Part shown: in pieces, positions 6,711 to 9,064 of the stretch
Layout: each line of letters opens with the position of its first letter
Numbering within the stretch: position 1 is the stretch's first letter
From: Sulfurimonas sp.
GTDB taxonomy: Bacteria; Campylobacterota; Campylobacteria; Campylobacterales; Sulfurimonadaceae
Direction of reading: 5' to 3'
NCBI GenBank assembly: GCA_027858865.1
Contig: JAQIBW010000153.1
Coordinates: forward strand, 1-9,064
Length of the DNA: 9,064 nucleotides
Program-made: the position numbers and the translations under genes
Notes under the pieces: model-generated
Told to the model about the DNA's origin: nothing
What the model saw: only the letters and a program-made list of their open reading frames with translations
The model's database searches: none

Positions 6711-6716
6711 CTACTT

Positions 6717-8072
6717 ATGAATTTAAGTGAATTACAAAATAAAACAGTACTCTTGTTTGGACAGAGCCGTGCTTTTAGTGCAGATGAGTTCAGTGCACAG
6801 ATGAAGTACCATAAGAAAAATCTTGCAAAAGAGTATAACGAAGATGTTGTTTTAATTGTTGATGGCAAGATGATGACACCGTACGAGCAAAATGCCAGTG
6901 ACAAGTTATATGAAGAGAAAGTAGATGCTAAATTTACGGCTATAGATTCACTTGAAAAAGAGTTAGCACAACACATAGATGCAGATACTCTCTTAATGAG
7001 CTTAAAGCTCTCACACGATAAAGATAGATTAAAAGACTTTTTAACAAACTCTATGATTAATGATGAGCTATTTTTAAGACTTTTAAAGATGTATAAGTGG
7101 AATGGTGATAATTTCTTTGATAATGATGACAACAGAGATATAAGTGCTGCACTTATAGTCAGGTTTTATGAAAATATAGAGAGAAATCATAATGTTCAGT
7201 ATGCTGCACTTGGACTTATGCATCTTGTAACTCAGACAAAAAGTGAGGAAGTTATAGAAGCAGTTGCTTATTTAGAACCAATACAGCAAACAATGTATGT
7301 TAGTACTAATAAAGCAAACTATAAGATAATCTCGGCAATTGTAACAAACTACGTAACTCCTAAAAATATTTTAAATTTATTTATTAAAAATGCAAACTCT
7401 TACATCAGAACACTTATAGCTATGAGAAAAGATTGTGATGAAGAGATGCAGCTTAACCTTGTGCAAAGTGAAGATAAAGATGTGCTGGAAGCTCTTTCAT
7501 ATAACAGTAATCTCTCAAAACAGGTTGTAAAAAAACTACTGTTTAATGAACACTTAGCTACAAATATGGCTAGAAACATTCGCTTAGATGATGAACTCTT
7601 TGATGTCTTTTGTAAAAATCATCCAAATGAAGTTGCTAAAAATGAGTTTATATCAGTAGAGATGCAAAAGAAATTAATTGCAAGTAACACTCAAGACGTA
7701 AGGATATCACTCGCAACTAATGAAAATATAGATAAAACAGTAGTGGTAGATTTATTTAAGGAAGACTCGGATGAGCTTAATCTTGCTCTTTATGAAAACT
7801 CGGCGACTCCACAAGAGAGTCTTGAAGAAGCCTATGGAAATGTTTTGAATCACTTTGCACTTGCAAATAATGAAAATACTCCAACGCGTATCTTAGAGTT
7901 ACTTGCTCAAAGTGGAGATGTTAAAGTTCTTAAATCATTAGCTAAAAATGCAAGCACCCCTATTGATATTTTGTATCAGCTTCAACTAGATGCACGTCTG
8001 GATAGAGCGGTAAAAGAAAATCCAAATTTTGGTAAGCATATAATGAGTGAAAATATAGGATGGGAAGTATAG
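6717..8072 (+). CDS. LRV/HEAT-like helical repeat protein with possible N-terminal BRCT-like domain
   Basis: I do not recognise a named gene; function is unknown. The 451-residue protein has no signal peptide or membrane helix and is probably cytoplasmic. Residues ~1-80 (NKTVLLFGQSRAFSADEF, then DVVLIVDGKMMTP) resemble a BRCT-like alpha/beta fold, a tentative reading. Residues ~80-220 are helical. From ~225 to the end come short helical repeats with the leucine-rich-variant look: ISLATNEN, LALYENSATP, FALANNENTPTRILELLA, SLAKNASTPIDILYQL, each with a conserved Asn and often a TP turn, a scaffold suited to protein binding. I prefer the ATG at 6717 to the in-frame GTG at 6702, because that codon precedes and its reading frame runs through the -10 box. 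Its stop is followed at once by the ATG of a MoxR-type ATPase, so the two are probably a functional pair, with this protein as adaptor or target recogniser. Confidence 0.8.
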   Translation: MNLSELQNKTVLLFGQSRAFSADEFSAQMKYHKKNLAKEYNEDVVLIVDGKMMTPYEQNASDKLYEEKVDAKFTAIDSLEKELAQHIDADTLLMSLKLSHDKDRLKDFLTNSMINDELFLRLLKMYKWNGDNFFDNDDNRDISAALIVRFYENIERNHNVQYAALGLMHLVTQTKSEEVIEAVAYLEPIQQTMYVSTNKANYKIISAIVTNYVTPKNILNLFIKNANSYIRTLIAMRKDCDEEMQLNLVQSEDKDVLEALSYNSNLSKQVVKKLLFNEHLATNMARNIRLDDELFDVFCKNHPNEVAKNEFISVEMQKKLIASNTQDVRISLATNENIDKTVVVDLFKEDSDELNLALYENSATPQESLEEAYGNVLNHFALANNENTPTRILELLAQSGDVKVLKSLAKNASTPIDILYQLQLDARLDRAVKENPNFGKHIMSENIGWEV

Positions 8073-9064
8073 ATGAAGGCTTCTAAATTAACGGACACAC
8101 TAACTGCACTAATAGATCAAAAAGTTCCATCTTTTTTATGGGGCGCGCCGGGTATTGGTAAATCATCAATTGTTAAGCAGATTGCTCAAAGTGCTGAGAT
8201 AGAGTTTATTGACTTAAGACTTGCACTTATGGATCCTACAGATTTAAAAGGAATTCCTTTTTATGACAAAGAATCACACACTGCACTTTGGGCACCACCA
8301 GCATTTTTACCTAAAAGTGGAAAAGGAATTTTGTTTTTAGATGAGCTAAACACTGCAGCCCCAAGCGTTCAAGCATCAGCGTATCAGCTAATTTTAGATA
8401 GAAGAGTTGGTGAGTACGTACTTCCAGATGGTTGGGCAATAGTTGCTGCTGGAAATCGTGAAAGCGACAGAGGTGTTACATACAGAATGCCATCTCCTCT
8501 TGCAAATAGATTTGTTCACTTTGAGATGGAAGTTGATATTGATGACTGGAAATTTTGGGCTTATAAAAAAGAGATTGATGAGAGAATCATCTCTTATATT
8601 TCATATAAACAAGAACATCTTTTTACTTTTGATGCAAAAAGTGACGTAAAAAGTTTTGCAACTCCTAGAAGTTGGGAATATGTAAATAGCATCTTAAAAA
8701 GTAGCATCAGCAAAGATTTACTTCTTGATACTATAAGCGGAGCGGTTGGGCGAGAAGTGGCAGTAGGCTTTTTGAGTTTTACAAAAGTTATGAATAAGCT
8801 GCCTGATATTAAAAAAATATTAGCATCTGGTGATGGTGAATATAGTGATGAGGTAGATGTTTTATATGCTCTATCTATAGGTTTGGTAAGTGCTTTACTC
8901 AGAGACAATAACGATGAAAATTTGGACAATCTGCTTAGATATACACTCGGGTTAAAAAGTGAATTTGCCGTAATGTGTGTACAAGACTTACAAAGAAATG
9001 GCGTAAAGATGGAACATTCCGATGTTTTTAAAGAGTGGGTTCAAAAGTTCGCTTATCTTTTGGC
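8073..9064 (+). CDS. MoxR-family AAA+ ATPase, 3' partial
   Basis: The frame is open to the window end: 330 residues are visible and the C-terminus is missing. It has a Walker A GAPGIGKS at 24-31, Walker B ILFLDE at 86-91, sensor-1 N128 in AAGNRESD, an arginine-finger candidate R146 in SPLANRF, and a sensor-2-like TPRSWE near residue 206. The conserved LRLALMDPTDLKGIP (residues 48-62) and the ALWAPPAFLP segment are typical of MoxR-like ATPases (COG0714). These act as chaperone-like remodellers that activate or assemble target proteins, usually together with a VWA-domain partner encoded next door. Here the 5' neighbour is a helical repeat protein ending one base before this ATG; a VWA or DUF2201-type gene would be expected just past the window. 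GGATGGGAAG upstream (8058-8067) supplies the ribosome site. Start and family are well supported; the client is unknown. Confidence 0.88.
   Translation, partial: MKASKLTDTLTALIDQKVPSFLWGAPGIGKSSIVKQIAQSAEIEFIDLRLALMDPTDLKGIPFYDKESHTALWAPPAFLPKSGKGILFLDELNTAAPSVQASAYQLILDRRVGEYVLPDGWAIVAAGNRESDRGVTYRMPSPLANRFVHFEMEVDIDDWKFWAYKKEIDERIISYISYKQEHLFTFDAKSDVKSFATPRSWEYVNSILKSSISKDLLLDTISGAVGREVAVGFLSFTKVMNKLPDIKKILASGDGEYSDEVDVLYALSIGLVSALLRDNNDENLDNLLRYTLGLKSEFAVMCVQDLQRNGVKMEHSDVFKEWVQKFAYLL

Noticed and set aside
6702..6716. GTG at 6702 as the start of the repeat protein
   Set aside because: The codons overlap the TATAAT box, there is no ribosome site, and the ATG at 6717 is a better start at the predicted transcript 5' end.
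6662..7132. Minus-strand open frame of 156 codons
   Set aside because: Antisense to the repeat protein gene; serine- and phenylalanine-rich shadow composition, no ribosome site, and it runs through the divergent promoter region.
8142..8149. GC-rich palindrome GGCGCGCC in AT-rich DNA
   Set aside because: It encodes the Trp-Gly-Ala-Pro lead of Walker A; no repeat or other site context, so taken as chance codon choice.
8443..8929. Open frames at 8443-8649 (plus) and 8594-8929 (minus)
   Set aside because: Both lie inside the MoxR ATPase gene, whose own frame is continuous and carries all the family motifs.

Overview
The window looks like the chromosome of a Campylobacterota bacterium (epsilonproteobacteria), closest in style to Sulfurimonas, Sulfurovum or Arcobacter-type organisms. 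The clues are low GC, tightly packed genes with AT-rich spacers, TATAAT boxes behind T-rich tracts rather than clear -35 boxes, a multihaem cytochrome c, and a long-form NhaA with an extra hydrophilic loop. This placement is by style and protein recognition only; no database was consulted.

Layout. (1) 1-4126, plus strand: a sensory cassette. It holds the 3' part of an ABC_sub_bind-type periplasmic binding protein gene, a hybrid histidine kinase gene overlapping it by GTGA, and a response regulator with a GGDEF diguanylate cyclase domain that starts directly after the kinase stop. The likely design is binding protein to membrane kinase/receiver/HPt to c-di-GMP. The kinase is broken as written: two in-frame TAA codons (1461, 2607) and an apparent one-base loss in an A run near 2641 split one ~857-residue protein into three pieces. 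(2) 4116-6619, minus strand: a pentahaem cytochrome c gene, converging on and overlapping the cyclase gene, and upstream of it nhaA, a Na+/H+ antiporter. nhaA also carries a premature stop, TGA where the family has glycine; in-frame sequence beyond it restores the normal end of the last helix. (3) 6717-9064, plus strand, divergent from nhaA: a protein of helical LRV/HEAT-like repeats with a possible N-terminal BRCT-like domain, followed with no gap by a MoxR-type AAA+ ATPase that runs off the window.

Most notable: three premature stops, each explicable by a G-to-T change in the coding strand, plus a homopolymer indel, in otherwise well conserved genes. This is either recent decay or sequence error, and reads would decide. 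The second is the repeat-protein/MoxR pair with an apparently leaderless start, a poorly described two-gene unit whose expected third partner (a VWA-type protein) would lie just outside the window. There are no RNA genes, insertion sequences or CRISPR arrays, and no gene-free stretch over 300 bases.
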